A model generated the notes under the pieces. The model worked only from the letters and a program-made list of their open reading frames with translations. It ran no database searches and was not told the origin of the DNA. Below are positions 28,401 to 36,938 of a DNA stretch of 64,000 nt, in pieces; position 1 is the first letter of the stretch, and each line of letters starts with the position of its first letter. The position numbers were made by a program, and so were the translations under genes. The stretch is from Hyphomicrobiales bacterium (lineage in GTDB: Bacteria > Pseudomonadota > Alphaproteobacteria > Rhizobiales > Rhizobiaceae): the NCBI GenBank assembly GCA_900467685.1, contig UBQX01000002.1, positions 1 to 64,000 of the forward strand. Reading direction: 5' to 3'.

Positions 28401-28993
28401 ACCGTCGAAAGCCGGACCTGCCCGGCAGTTTCAGAGCAAGACGCGATCCGATGCGTAGAGGAAGACCTTGAGGGGATCGGGGTTGAGGTGGGCAGTCTGC
28501 CGGTGAGGACGAACACATCCTTGACCTTTTTGCGGCGACCGGGAGCCTCCAAGGCATCAACGACCTGCCCCTTGGAGAAGGTATCGCAAAATTCCCAACC
28601 ACGAACGGTAACGAAGTGACCGGTGACATGCAGAATTACCGGGTTCGTTCGTTCGAGCCCTGACCGCGTCTCCAGCCAGCGCGCAACCGTGGGGTAACGT
28701 GAGAGGCTTCGCCATTCGCCGTTGAAGCCAAACAGCCGCATGACATGGGTCAGCTCCCACATGGTAACCCCCATAATCGCCGGCGTATGTGAGCGGAACG
28801 TCCAGCCAGAACCGTAACGCACCAGCCGGAAGGCATCCTTGACGACGGAGATCGGCTGGCGCGTGATGCAGGCAACGGCGGTCGGTCCGCAAAAGGCGCG
28901 ATGTTTTGTATCGTTGACCACATCGCGCAGCGGCCAGGTTTCAAGGTCGGAGATGGAATTCGCGACAGCTTGCAGGTTTGTATGCATGTTCAT
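28397..28993 (-). CDS. Papain-like cysteine protease-fold protein in the element
   Basis: A 198-residue protein with features of a papain/C39-like fold: Cys35 in RAFCGPTAVACI at a helix start, His126 in LHVTGHFVTVRGWEFCD, and Asp137 at its end, in the right order and spacing for a Cys-His-Asp triad. No signal peptide or membrane segment. It could process a peptide, a transfer protein or a host target; the family is not one I can name. AAAGGA lies 8 nt before ATG 28993; upstream codons are less convincing. It is translationally coupled to the recombinase. Fold assignment is inference from motif layout. Confidence 0.6.
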   Translation of the reverse strand: MNMHTNLQAVANSISDLETWPLRDVVNDTKHRAFCGPTAVACITRQPISVVKDAFRLVRYGSGWTFRSHTPAIMGVTMWELTHVMRLFGFNGEWRSLSRYPTVARWLETRSGLERTNPVILHVTGHFVTVRGWEFCDTFSKGQVVDALEAPGRRKKVKDVFVLTGRLPTSTPIPSRSSSTHRIASCSETAGQVRLSTV

Positions 28994-29036
28994 GAGGACG
29001 ATCCTTTCTGTTGATCGGTGAAGACGAGACAGCGGT

Positions 29037-29273
29037 TCAGCGCCGTGCCTGAAGCGGTTGAAGGAGTTCATCAATTGCGCTGGCCAAAAACGCCTCAATG
29101 ACGGCGACCTCACCTCCCGTCACGGGCATCGCATCAGGCCAGTCGTTGGCGACAACAAAGCGGGCCTTGTCGTCCCGATTGTCGCGCGGTGCCGCATTTG
29201 ATCGGGTTGGCCTTTCGACGCCCGGCCGATAGCGGATCGCCGGACGCGTTGCCGTGACGGGGTCAGATCGCAT
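29037..29273 (-). CDS. Small hypothetical protein downstream of the relaxase
   Basis: A 78-residue protein: a basic, Arg/Pro-rich N-terminal half (RYRPGVERPTRSNAAPRDNR) and an acidic helical C-terminal half (GGEVAVIEAFLASAIDELLQPL). Its ATG lies within the last codons of the relaxase gene (11-bp overlap), which is good evidence for translation by coupling. I recognise no family. It may be an accessory of mobilization or a small partner of the protease-like protein 43 bp downstream. Confidence 0.5.
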   Translation of the reverse strand: MRSDPVTATRPAIRYRPGVERPTRSNAAPRDNRDDKARFVVANDWPDAMPVTGGEVAVIEAFLASAIDELLQPLQARR

Positions 29274-31920
29274 GATCGAACTCCCGGTTTTTCAGGCGCG
29301 GTTGCCGGGGTTCAGGCGCGCGTTGTTCCGGGATCGCGTGGCCGGGTGGAGCGATGGACGAGGCGGCATGGGCGACGTCGAAGGTTGTTTCCTTGACATG
29401 GGCATTTGCCAACCGGGCCGCGAGCCATTCGCGACGATCTTCCGGGCCGAATTCGCTCGCAGCATACTCGCTTGCCCGCATTTCGGCGTCGATCCGTGAG
29501 CGGTCCACGACCAATGCCGTTTCGCCGCGCGCCCGGCTGGCCGCGACGTAGATGTCGTGGCGATCGAAGGACGGCGTGAGCAGGACGGCAGCCTTGTCCA
29601 CCGTCATTCCCTGGGATGCGTAGATCGTCGAAGCGTAAGCCCAGCCGAGCTTCGCGCGACCGTGCTCGTCGGAGATTTCGGCGGCGGTAAAGCGGATGGC
29701 CCTGTCCCCGACCGTCGCTTCGATCAGCACATCATCAGGAGAGTTTGCAGCGAGCGCTTCAGCGATCACGGAGATGTTGGTGATTGTCGCAACGGTTCCG
29801 TTGACGACACCAAGCGTGTCATGGCGCGTGAGGAAGCGGACACGGTCGCCGGAAGCAAGTGCGAGATTGACGCCATGTCCCGATGGCGTGACCGCCGCAA
29901 CCGTCACGTCGTCACCCAAGATGATGCCATGCTCTCGCATCCGTCCCCGAACATCCCGACCGATGGCGGCAACTTCAGCATTCGTCCTGGCAAGTACCAG
30001 TGCAGTTTCGGGATGTGGTCCCAGCAAGACCGGCTCGACATGATCGACGACAGCCCGGATTGCCGCGGCCTGACCATCCGCTTCCAAGAGCAGACTACGC
30101 TCGGCGAATGCGTCGAGAGCAGCCTTCGCATCGCCACCGCCGAAGGCCGTGACCGCATCGCGCGCCCATTGTTCACGCTGCCGGACAATCGTCTGGACCT
30201 TGGCCGTCTCGACAGCATGAGCGACCAGCCTCAGACCAGAGCCAGCGCCAATGGCCTGGAGCTGGTTACGGTCTCCGACCAGCAAAACCTTCGCACCAGC
30301 ACGCTTTGCCTGGGTTAGAAGAGTATCCATCTCGCGCGACGACAGAAGCCCGGCTTCATCGACGACGAGCACCGTGCGTGCATCAAGGAACGGCTTGCCT
30401 TGCTGCGCTCTGGCGAGCCACGAGGCTATCGCACGGGATTCGATCTTCAGATCATCCCGCAAGCCATTGGCAACGCGCCATGCGGTTGCCGCGCCCACAA
30501 CGCGATACCCGGCATCCTTCCAGGCCTGGACAGCTGGCGACAGCAACGTCGTCTTGCCGGTTCCAGGCGCACCCTCAACGACGGCGATCCTTTGGGACCG
30601 AGTCGCATCGATAACAGCTGCCGTCTGTTCTTCGCTCAGTCCCTTCTGTGCACACTCCATAAGAAGTGCACCTTGATCGACTGCAAATCCTTGTACGGCT
30701 GCAAACTCGGCGGCTATTTCGACAATCTCGCGCTCAATGCGGATCATGTCCGGCGTGGAGTAGCGTGGAAGCCCGAGGCGATCGCGGCCGATTTCGACAA
30801 AGAGGCCGTCGGTTAGAAGCCGTTCCACCTCCGTTTCGACGTGATCCGCGCCAAAGCCTGTCCCGACCAGAGCCTCGCCAACGGCCCTGAAGAGGTCGCG
30901 GCGATCAAGCACGCTGCGGGTTTCGGTGAGGTGTTCGGGAAGAGCAGACAGACGTTCAGCAAGCAGCACTTCCGGTGACAGCTCAACCGTCATGTTCTCG
31001 ACAGCCATCGACAAGGATGTCTCGACATCGAACCCGATCCGCCGGGCCGCATTCCGCCACACCTCCTCACGGGAAGTCTCGGTCAGAGCTTTCGCGGCAC
31101 GCGTCGTCTTTGCAATCGCGGCCGCCAAGGCAGCGACGTTGCCACTTTCGGCACCGGCCTCGGCAAGCTCTTCGACGATTTCCTGCCGTCGTGCCGAGAA
31201 GTAGCGGATCGCAGCTTCATCGACACCGGCAATTTCGAACGTGCCATTCTTGCCAAGGCGATCCAGACTGAAGCCCGCTTCCATCACGCCCGCTGCCAGC
31301 GCCCCGTGATAGACTGCACCGGCTGCCATTTTCCAATCGCGGAGAACCGTCGAATGAATCGCGCCGACAGAGCCGTCAGACCGGGTGGCGAGATTGAGGA
31401 CGACGCAATGCGTATGCAAATTCGGGTCAGCAAAGATCGCGCCATCGGCATGTTCAGCGGGACGGCTCTCGCCATGGCGGAACGTCGCCGCCGTCAGCGC
31501 AACCCGTTCGATCCGTTCGCCGCCCCGTCCGCGCCGGGCAAACGCCGCCTCACGCTCCAGCATCGCCAGCGTCTGCCGGACCGCCGAGGCCTGGGCCGCT
31601 TCGATCCTCTGACGCGCATCGTCGTCACCGAGGGCCCACAAAAGCGAGACCGAACGCGGAGCCGATAGTGCGATATCGAAGGCGGGCACCCGGTCGAGAC
31701 GGCCGCCGCCATTGGTGATCAATGATTGACCGTCAGAATCCTGACCAGCGAATAGCCGTTCGAACAGATCGGCTTCGACAACAGCACCATCTGTCAGCCC
31801 ATGATCGCCACCAGGCGCGTACCATCGACCGCGCGGCTCAACGCCACCGTTTTTCGCGTAATAGGCTGTCTGTTTCGAATAGTAAGTGGCGCTCGCCGCC
31901 GGGTTCCATGTCGCAACCAT
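29263..31920 (-). CDS. MobF-family relaxase/helicase (TraA/TrwC-like)
   Basis: An 885-residue conjugative relaxase. The N-terminal TrwC domain shows paired tyrosines (Tyr13-14 and Tyr20-21 in ATYYSKQTAYYAKNGG) for nicking, and a metal-binding histidine triad at about His149, His169 and His171 (DPNLHTHCVVLN). The second half is a RecD/TraI-type helicase: Walker A GAPGTGKTT, Walker B VVDEAG, GDRNQLQAIGAG and a C-terminal ASQGMTVDKAAVLL. It nicks oriT and unwinds DNA for transfer. ATG 31920 is chosen because MVATWNPAAS begins the domain; a start at 31962 would run through the palindrome. The stop overlaps the 78-aa gene. Confidence 0.93.
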   Translation of the reverse strand: MVATWNPAASATYYSKQTAYYAKNGGVEPRGRWYAPGGDHGLTDGAVVEADLFERLFAGQDSDGQSLITNGGGRLDRVPAFDIALSAPRSVSLLWALGDDDARQRIEAAQASAVRQTLAMLEREAAFARRGRGGERIERVALTAATFRHGESRPAEHADGAIFADPNLHTHCVVLNLATRSDGSVGAIHSTVLRDWKMAAGAVYHGALAAGVMEAGFSLDRLGKNGTFEIAGVDEAAIRYFSARRQEIVEELAEAGAESGNVAALAAAIAKTTRAAKALTETSREEVWRNAARRIGFDVETSLSMAVENMTVELSPEVLLAERLSALPEHLTETRSVLDRRDLFRAVGEALVGTGFGADHVETEVERLLTDGLFVEIGRDRLGLPRYSTPDMIRIEREIVEIAAEFAAVQGFAVDQGALLMECAQKGLSEEQTAAVIDATRSQRIAVVEGAPGTGKTTLLSPAVQAWKDAGYRVVGAATAWRVANGLRDDLKIESRAIASWLARAQQGKPFLDARTVLVVDEAGLLSSREMDTLLTQAKRAGAKVLLVGDRNQLQAIGAGSGLRLVAHAVETAKVQTIVRQREQWARDAVTAFGGGDAKAALDAFAERSLLLEADGQAAAIRAVVDHVEPVLLGPHPETALVLARTNAEVAAIGRDVRGRMREHGIILGDDVTVAAVTPSGHGVNLALASGDRVRFLTRHDTLGVVNGTVATITNISVIAEALAANSPDDVLIEATVGDRAIRFTAAEISDEHGRAKLGWAYASTIYASQGMTVDKAAVLLTPSFDRHDIYVAASRARGETALVVDRSRIDAEMRASEYAASEFGPEDRREWLAARLANAHVKETTFDVAHAASSIAPPGHAIPEQRAPEPRQPRLKNREFDHAI

Positions 31921-31944
31921 GCTCTGATCTCGTCTTTCGTTGAG

Positions 31945-32010
31945 ACCATGCTGACCGGACACGTGTCAGAAACCGGGGGGGCGACTTCCAATTCCCGCCC
32001 CCCTACATTC
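31945..32010. other. Candidate oriT / regulatory palindromes before the relaxase gene
   Basis: Between coupling protein and relaxase genes lie a perfect 10-bp palindrome GACACGTGTC (31958-31967) and an 8-bp G/C hairpin GGGGGGCG (31976-31983) / CGCCCCCC (31996-32003). This pair of inverted repeats next to the relaxase gene is the usual layout of a MobF nic region, but the hairpin could also be a terminator of the coupling-protein transcript. Confidence 0.4.
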
Positions 32011-32019
32011 GTTTTATCG

Positions 32020-33741
32020 TCACGACTTGGGCGTCACGTCCCCAACAGGCCACGAGAGCCGCGCGACATTGCCATGGCCGAGGACAAGCGCGTGCACAAT
32101 AGCCTTCCCGGAAGGACGGGACTGTAACCCAAGCGCATCCGACAGAATCGATGGCGGCACCACCGGAATGTCCTTCGTGCGCGCTTCTCTGCGGGCCTTG
32201 CCGTTTGCGTCAATCCCGCCGTCTTCAAACCAGCGGACCGTCCTCTCCCCTATCCAAACGTCGGATATTTCCTTCGCCGTCTGTCCCGATGCCACTCTGC
32301 TCACGATCCTGGTGGCAAAATTGTCGATCAGAGCTTGCGCCGAATCGGGGGAGTAGATTTCCCGCAACTGGGCCGGAGACTGAACGACGGCGATCAGTCG
32401 CACACCCGCAGAACGACCGATTGCCGCAAGCCTTGGTATCGCCGCGCATTTGCCAACTTGCGGAAGTTCGTCGAGCGCGAGCCAAATAGGGGAAGGCGAA
32501 TTTTCCGGTCGCCGCGACACCGCAGCATCGGCGACAAGTTTCAGAACGAGCCGGACGATCGTCGCCGACAGTTCCGGTTGACGTTGCGACTGTTGCAAGA
32601 CCAGGACCTGGTTTCCCAGACCCGCCACCCATTCGCGAATGGAGAGCGGCGGCGCGTGTCCGCCAGCACTGGCGCAAACACTCGCAATGGTGCCCGCCCC
32701 CGTGATCAGAACGAGATAAAACGACATGGCCTGCTTCAGCGTCGCGTCGTTGGTCACGTCGATCAGCGATGCTTCAACCGGGTGAGTTTGGGCAAGTATC
32801 TGATAGAGGTCGAGCGCAGGCTTACTGAGCAATGCGTTCAGATGTCGCCAGTCCCAGACCTTGCCCTTCGCAGACGATTGCTGCTGCAATCGCTCAACCA
32901 TCGCGGCCAGAATACGCCTGGCTCCGGAACTCCACGCCGGATCGGAGGTTTCCGGGATCAGCTCGATCGCCAGTTCCAGCGCGTCGCTGCGGGTTCGAAT
33001 ATCTTTGCCGATTGCCCATCGAGCGGCACGGGGATCGTCCAGTGACAAGACCGTTCTTTGTTCGTCTCTGAACTGTTCCGCCATGTCGTCCTTCACATCA
33101 AGCACGAGCATCCGGTCGCCGAGTTTCAAGGCGCTGGCGAGGATGGTACGAAGGATCGTCGTCTTGCCGGCACCGGTTCCTCCGGTAATGAGGATATGCT
33201 CCGCCTCCAGACGTCTCGGCATTCGGAGGCCGGGCGCAAGCTCAACGCCTTTATCATCAGACCCAAAGCGACGGCTCCATGCAACGGAAAGGCTCCGGAT
33301 GGCCGCCTTACCCGCTAGCAGCCGCAATCCGAACAAATGCTCGACAGCGGGTTCAGCAAGCCTGTCGGCCAGCACCCGAGACCGGATTTTCAACCCCAGC
33401 CAGGCCCCGACCACGGCAGCGGAGACAAAGCGCACCACAAGGCTCGTCGCAATATCAAGCTGGATCGCAGCATCGACAATCCGATCCGGCAATCCGGGCA
33501 GACTGAGGATCATGCCGAGGTTTCCGTGTCCGCCATGGCTCTCAACAACAGCGCCCAGCACCTTGAGAAGGAACGGTGGCCCAGCAACCGCAGAACTATC
33601 CGTGGCCGGTATCCATGCCAGTGGCGGAAAAAGAAGATCAAGAAGCAGGAACAGCGCCACCATCAGAAAACCGGCGGCGACATATCCGGCGAGACTGGCC
33701 AGTAGTTCCGGCTTACGTGGTGTCAAAGGATGGAGGTTCAT
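32020..33741 (-). CDS. Type IV coupling protein (TraG/TrwB/VirD4-like)
   Basis: A 573-residue DNA-pumping ATPase. Two or three N-terminal hydrophobic segments (about residues 13-38 and 95-118) anchor it in the inner membrane. Walker A is GGTGAGKTT at 187-195, with VLDVKDDMAEQF downstream and the second nucleotide motif WLALDELPQVG. Such proteins bring the relaxase-DNA complex to a secretion channel, which the element lacks. Its ATG overlaps the preceding stop (ATGA). Confidence 0.9.
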   Translation of the reverse strand: MNLHPLTPRKPELLASLAGYVAAGFLMVALFLLLDLLFPPLAWIPATDSSAVAGPPFLLKVLGAVVESHGGHGNLGMILSLPGLPDRIVDAAIQLDIATSLVVRFVSAAVVGAWLGLKIRSRVLADRLAEPAVEHLFGLRLLAGKAAIRSLSVAWSRRFGSDDKGVELAPGLRMPRRLEAEHILITGGTGAGKTTILRTILASALKLGDRMLVLDVKDDMAEQFRDEQRTVLSLDDPRAARWAIGKDIRTRSDALELAIELIPETSDPAWSSGARRILAAMVERLQQQSSAKGKVWDWRHLNALLSKPALDLYQILAQTHPVEASLIDVTNDATLKQAMSFYLVLITGAGTIASVCASAGGHAPPLSIREWVAGLGNQVLVLQQSQRQPELSATIVRLVLKLVADAAVSRRPENSPSPIWLALDELPQVGKCAAIPRLAAIGRSAGVRLIAVVQSPAQLREIYSPDSAQALIDNFATRIVSRVASGQTAKEISDVWIGERTVRWFEDGGIDANGKARREARTKDIPVVPPSILSDALGLQSRPSGKAIVHALVLGHGNVARLSWPVGDVTPKS

Positions 33742-34322
33742 GGGCGCGAACCTCCAAGCTTCATCTTGCCGCGCCAGACCACGACATCCGTGCCCCGCGC
33801 AATCGCCATGGATGAATTCGGCGGAATGTGGCTATTCGCGGATGCGAGCAACGTAACCGGCATCTCCAGGCGCGCCGCGATATCGGCAAGCGTGGTGGTG
33901 CTGCCCCCAACGCGATAGAGACAACCGTCAACATGGGTATCAAGCCGATGGCAGCGCGGCCATCGGGCAGCTTCGACGGGTCGCCAGCCGGAATCCATCA
34001 TTTGCAAGGCATAGGGACGGACAACATCAAAGAACGCGCCAGCAGCCAGAACCAGCGCCAAAGAAAGGCCGACAAAAATGCGCCCGTTCGTTGGCTTTAC
34101 GGAACGTCGAGGCATGGCTGCGGAGGAAGGGTCTGCCTTCGGAATACGCCGCTCCGGCTGAGAAAGCCCCGATGGCAAATCTCCGCGCGCCGCAGCAAGA
34201 CGCGCAAGCCCGCCTGCCCCCAATGCCGAGATCGTGGAGGGCGGCACTTTTGCCAGGTCCTGCAGAGAGAGATTGGCAAGTTTTGCGATTAATTCCGCAC
34301 GTCCGGCTTCAGCCTCGGCCAT
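33738..34322 (-). CDS. Membrane protein with LysM-like C-terminus
   Basis: A 194-residue protein: an N-terminal helical, Ala/Leu-rich segment (LIAKLANLSLQDLAKV), one transmembrane helix at about residues 81-100 (GRIFVGLSLALVLAAGAFF), and a C-terminal ~60 residues (CLYRVGGSTTTLADIAARLEMPVTLLASANS) resembling a LysM peptidoglycan-binding unit. It overlaps the coupling-protein start by 4 bp, so it may help anchor the coupling protein in the envelope. I know of no named family that fits all of it. Confidence 0.55.
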   Translation of the reverse strand: MAEAEAGRAELIAKLANLSLQDLAKVPPSTISALGAGGLARLAAARGDLPSGLSQPERRIPKADPSSAAMPRRSVKPTNGRIFVGLSLALVLAAGAFFDVVRPYALQMMDSGWRPVEAARWPRCHRLDTHVDGCLYRVGGSTTTLADIAARLEMPVTLLASANSHIPPNSSMAIARGTDVVVWRGKMKLGGSRP

Positions 34323-34939
34323 CGCCCTTCCCGAAGGTGAACTCGCCCGTCAGGGAGACGCTCGCCGTGGCCGACGAACTCAGCGAACGGTCTCGGATTC
34401 TGGCCATACCGCGCTTTCACGGTGAAGAAGGAGATGGTGTAATTGACCCGGTCTCCGTCGCCCAATTCAAAAGTTCTCGGAAGGATTTTGTAAGCGAACG
34501 TTCCGCCGCCATGCCCTTCCCGATCCTCGACAACCGTGAAGCCCATATGTTTCCAGAAGGGTTCCGCGCTGGACGGCGCGATCTCAATCTCGACTACCGA
34601 CCGCCCTTCTACCCAAGCCGATCGCAGCATGAAGTCAGCCAGAATTCGACCGTAACCATAGCCCCGACGATCGGGATGAACCTCAAGGATATCCGTACCG
34701 ACAAGAAAACCTACAACTCCACCATTGACCATGAGGCAGTGAATTTTTGACCGGCCCTCTCGCCATCCTTTGGCAGCAGAATCCCAATTGCACCTGAAAC
34801 CGCGCACAGGGGCCTCACCCTCGTACTCCGCCTTTTCCCAATCTCGCAACGCGAGCTGGTAGTTAGCTTCCTCGATATCTAACCACGCCTCGATTTCCGA
34901 AAGCATGGACTCGTCAGCGGGAGCAATCTGATAGGACAT
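34289..34939 (-). CDS. GNAT-family N-acetyltransferase, first gene of the element
   Basis: A 216-residue GNAT protein. The acetyl-CoA loop is RRGYGYGRILADFML (R/QxxGxG/A), preceded by the beta-strand GVVGFLVGTDILEVHP and followed by EIEIAPSSAEPFWKHMGF. The last ~60 residues extend beyond the usual fold. The 3' end overlaps the next gene by 34 bp. As the promoter-proximal gene it may be cargo (resistance or toxin-like acetyltransferase); no antitoxin with an HTH or RHH fold is seen beside it. Substrate unknown. Confidence 0.8.
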   Translation of the reverse strand: MSYQIAPADESMLSEIEAWLDIEEANYQLALRDWEKAEYEGEAPVRGFRCNWDSAAKGWREGRSKIHCLMVNGGVVGFLVGTDILEVHPDRRGYGYGRILADFMLRSAWVEGRSVVEIEIAPSSAEPFWKHMGFTVVEDREGHGGGTFAYKILPRTFELGDGDRVNYTISFFTVKARYGQNPRPFAEFVGHGERLPDGRVHLREGRWPRLKPDVRN

Positions 34940-35354
34940 TACGCTTCCTTAGTTTCAGCGCGTTCGCGGCCAAGTGAATCACCGTTAGGCATATCGCAAG
35001 AGAGGTTGCCCGCTTCCCATCAGGACGTCAGCATAAATCTTCTTCTACTTCGTGACATGTGGCGATCCGGAATTGCACCTACGGGGCAGAACATATCAAG
35101 CTTCCGAGCAACATAGAAAAGCTAGTGACTATAGGGATTACAGATCTGCACTTATCTGGCGACGCAGACACAATCCGCGAACACCACGCCGCTTTTGCTT
35201 CCGATGATATGCCGGACATAGGTCTGCTTTGCTGCCAATGATTTTTGGTCAGCCCACCGCCGACGTCGAGCTGAACGGGGACGGCTCGGATGCAAGGCAA
35301 ACATGGCATGGCCCGGCTGCCGCCATAGCAAGGCAGCAGCGTGGCATCCGCCGG
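34940..35354. other. Right junction region of the element
   Basis: About 415 bp with no convincing gene. It should contain the promoter of the element's operon and its right attachment site. A minus-strand open stretch at 35079-35309 contains KNHWQQSRPMSGI, which resembles sequences from dispersed degenerate repeats in rhizobial genomes rather than a real protein; that comparison is from memory. Confidence 0.4.
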
Positions 35355-36776
35355 TCAGTAGCCGAGGATCGACTTGGTCTCCAGATATTCCTCAAGTCCG
35401 TGGACGCCGTATTCGCGGCCGTTGCCCGACTGCTTGTAGCCGCCGAATGCGGCAGCGCCGTTCCAGGCCGGATAGTTGATGTGAACCTGGCCGGCGCGAA
35501 TCCGGCTCGCCACGCGTCTCGCCCGGTCGATATCGCCCGACTGCACATGGGAACCGAGCCCGTAGACCGTGTCGTTGGCGATTGCGATGGCCTCTTCCTC
35601 ATCCTTGTAGGGCATGATCGCCAGCACCGGTCCGAAGATTTCCTCGCGCGCGATGCGCATCTCGGTCGTGACATCGGAAAAGACCGTCGGCTGGGCGAAA
35701 AGGCCGGTCTCGATCCCGGCCGGCCGGCCGAGACCGCCTGCCACGAGCTTTGCGCCGCCATCGATGCCCGCGCGGATCATGGTCTGAACGCGATCGAACT
35801 GGGCGCGGTTGGCGATCGGGCCCATCGTCGTTGCGGCGTCGCGCGGATCGCCGACCACCATGGCCTTCACCGTCTCGCGCGCCAGTTCCTCCACCTCGGC
35901 AAGCCTGTGCGCCGGGACCAGCATGCGCGTCGGGGCGCTGCAGGACTGGCCGGCATTGCGCATGCCCGCCTGAAGGCCTTTCGGGACTGCCACGGCGAAA
36001 TCGGCATCGTCCAGCAGGATGTTGGGCGATTTGCCGCCGAGCTCCTGAACAACCCTCTTGATCGTGGGCGCCGCGGCTTGCGCGACGAGCACGCCGGCGC
36101 GGGTCGAGCCGGTGATGGAGATCATGTCCACATCGGGATGGCTGGACAGGGCCGCCCCCACGGCCTCGCCCGAGCCGCTGACCAGATTGAACACGCCGGC
36201 CGGCGTGCCGGCATCATGCATCAACTGGGCAAACAGAAGCGCGCTGTAGGGCGACAGCTCGCTGGGCTTCAGGACGATCGTGCAGCCTGCGGCAATTGCC
36301 GGCGCGACCTTGGCGGTGATCTGGTAGAGCGGCCAGTTCCACGGGGTGATGAGCGCGCAGACGCCGATGGCCTCCTTCGCCGTCGCCAGCCCACCCTTCA
36401 CCGACAGAAACGGATAGGTCTGAAGCGTCTCCATCTGGACGCGGATGTGTTCGGCGGCAAAGAAGACCTGCGACGACCGTGCGAAGCTGATCGGCGTTCC
36501 CATTTCGCTGACCATGGCTTGGGCGAAAGTCTCGGCACGTTCCATGACCAGCGCATGCATGCGCTTCAGCAGCGCCACCCGTTCCTGAACGGCAGATTGG
36601 GCGAAGGACGGAAAGGCCTTGCGTGCGGCGGCCACGGCAAGATCGACGTGGCGGGCTCCGCCGGCGGCGACATGACCGGTGACCTTTTCCGTCGCCGGGT
36701 CGATGACCGGCAGCAGGTTCACATCGTCAAAGGCCTGCCATTCGCCGTTGATGTAAAACTGGTTTTCTCGCTTCAT
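35355..36776 (-). CDS. NAD(P)-dependent aldehyde dehydrogenase
   Basis: A 473-residue ALDH: cofactor loop FTPWNWPL-like (ITPWNWPLYQIT), LKPSELSPYSA, ITGSTRAG, general base in ELGGKSPNILLDDADF and catalytic Cys in NAGQSCSAPTRML. It ends SILGY as do many ALDHs. It oxidises an aldehyde to its acid; specificity cannot be read. It lies just right of the mobile element, alone on the minus strand. It could supply the aldehyde step of hydroxycinnamate breakdown if the element split an older locus, or the amine pathway to its right. ATG 36776 starts at MKRENQFYINGEW. Confidence 0.9.
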   Translation of the reverse strand: MKRENQFYINGEWQAFDDVNLLPVIDPATEKVTGHVAAGGARHVDLAVAAARKAFPSFAQSAVQERVALLKRMHALVMERAETFAQAMVSEMGTPISFARSSQVFFAAEHIRVQMETLQTYPFLSVKGGLATAKEAIGVCALITPWNWPLYQITAKVAPAIAAGCTIVLKPSELSPYSALLFAQLMHDAGTPAGVFNLVSGSGEAVGAALSSHPDVDMISITGSTRAGVLVAQAAAPTIKRVVQELGGKSPNILLDDADFAVAVPKGLQAGMRNAGQSCSAPTRMLVPAHRLAEVEELARETVKAMVVGDPRDAATTMGPIANRAQFDRVQTMIRAGIDGGAKLVAGGLGRPAGIETGLFAQPTVFSDVTTEMRIAREEIFGPVLAIMPYKDEEEAIAIANDTVYGLGSHVQSGDIDRARRVASRIRAGQVHINYPAWNGAAAFGGYKQSGNGREYGVHGLEEYLETKSILGY

Positions 36777-36938
36777 CGCTGCGCTTTCTGATTGGCCCTG
36801 CACGCCGCAAATCGCGCGCGTCGAGCAGGATGACTGAAAGGGTGAGAGATCGACGATCGATCTCCCCAAAAGGGCCGGTTAAGGTGGGGCTTCACGATGG
36901 CGGCCACGAACGCGGGCCCACCGGTCACCTTGGCATGA

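Larger units (their letters stand above)
26691..35354 (-). mobile_element. Integrative mobilizable element at tRNA-Arg(CCG)
   Basis: An ~8.3-8.6 kb block with one transcriptional direction: GNAT, membrane/LysM-like protein, coupling protein, MobF relaxase, small ORF, protease-like protein, serine recombinase. Junctions are tight (ATGA overlaps at 28397-28400 and 33738-33741; 11 bp at 29263-29273; 34 bp at 34289-34322). It has relaxase and coupling protein but no type IV secretion channel genes, so it would need a helper for transfer. The left edge is at the tRNA 3' end. I could not find a second copy of the tRNA 3' segment, so the right edge (between 34940 and 35354) is uncertain. Confidence 0.75.

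Noticed and set aside
35079-35309. Minus-strand 76-codon frame near the right end of the mobile element
   Set aside because: No ribosome site, Cys/Ser/Arg-rich, and like sequences from degenerate dispersed repeats rather than a protein.
34940-35354. Search for a direct repeat of the tRNA-Arg 3' end as right attachment site
   Set aside because: No copy of the last 20-30 tRNA bases was found by eye; serine recombinases may use a core too short to recognise.
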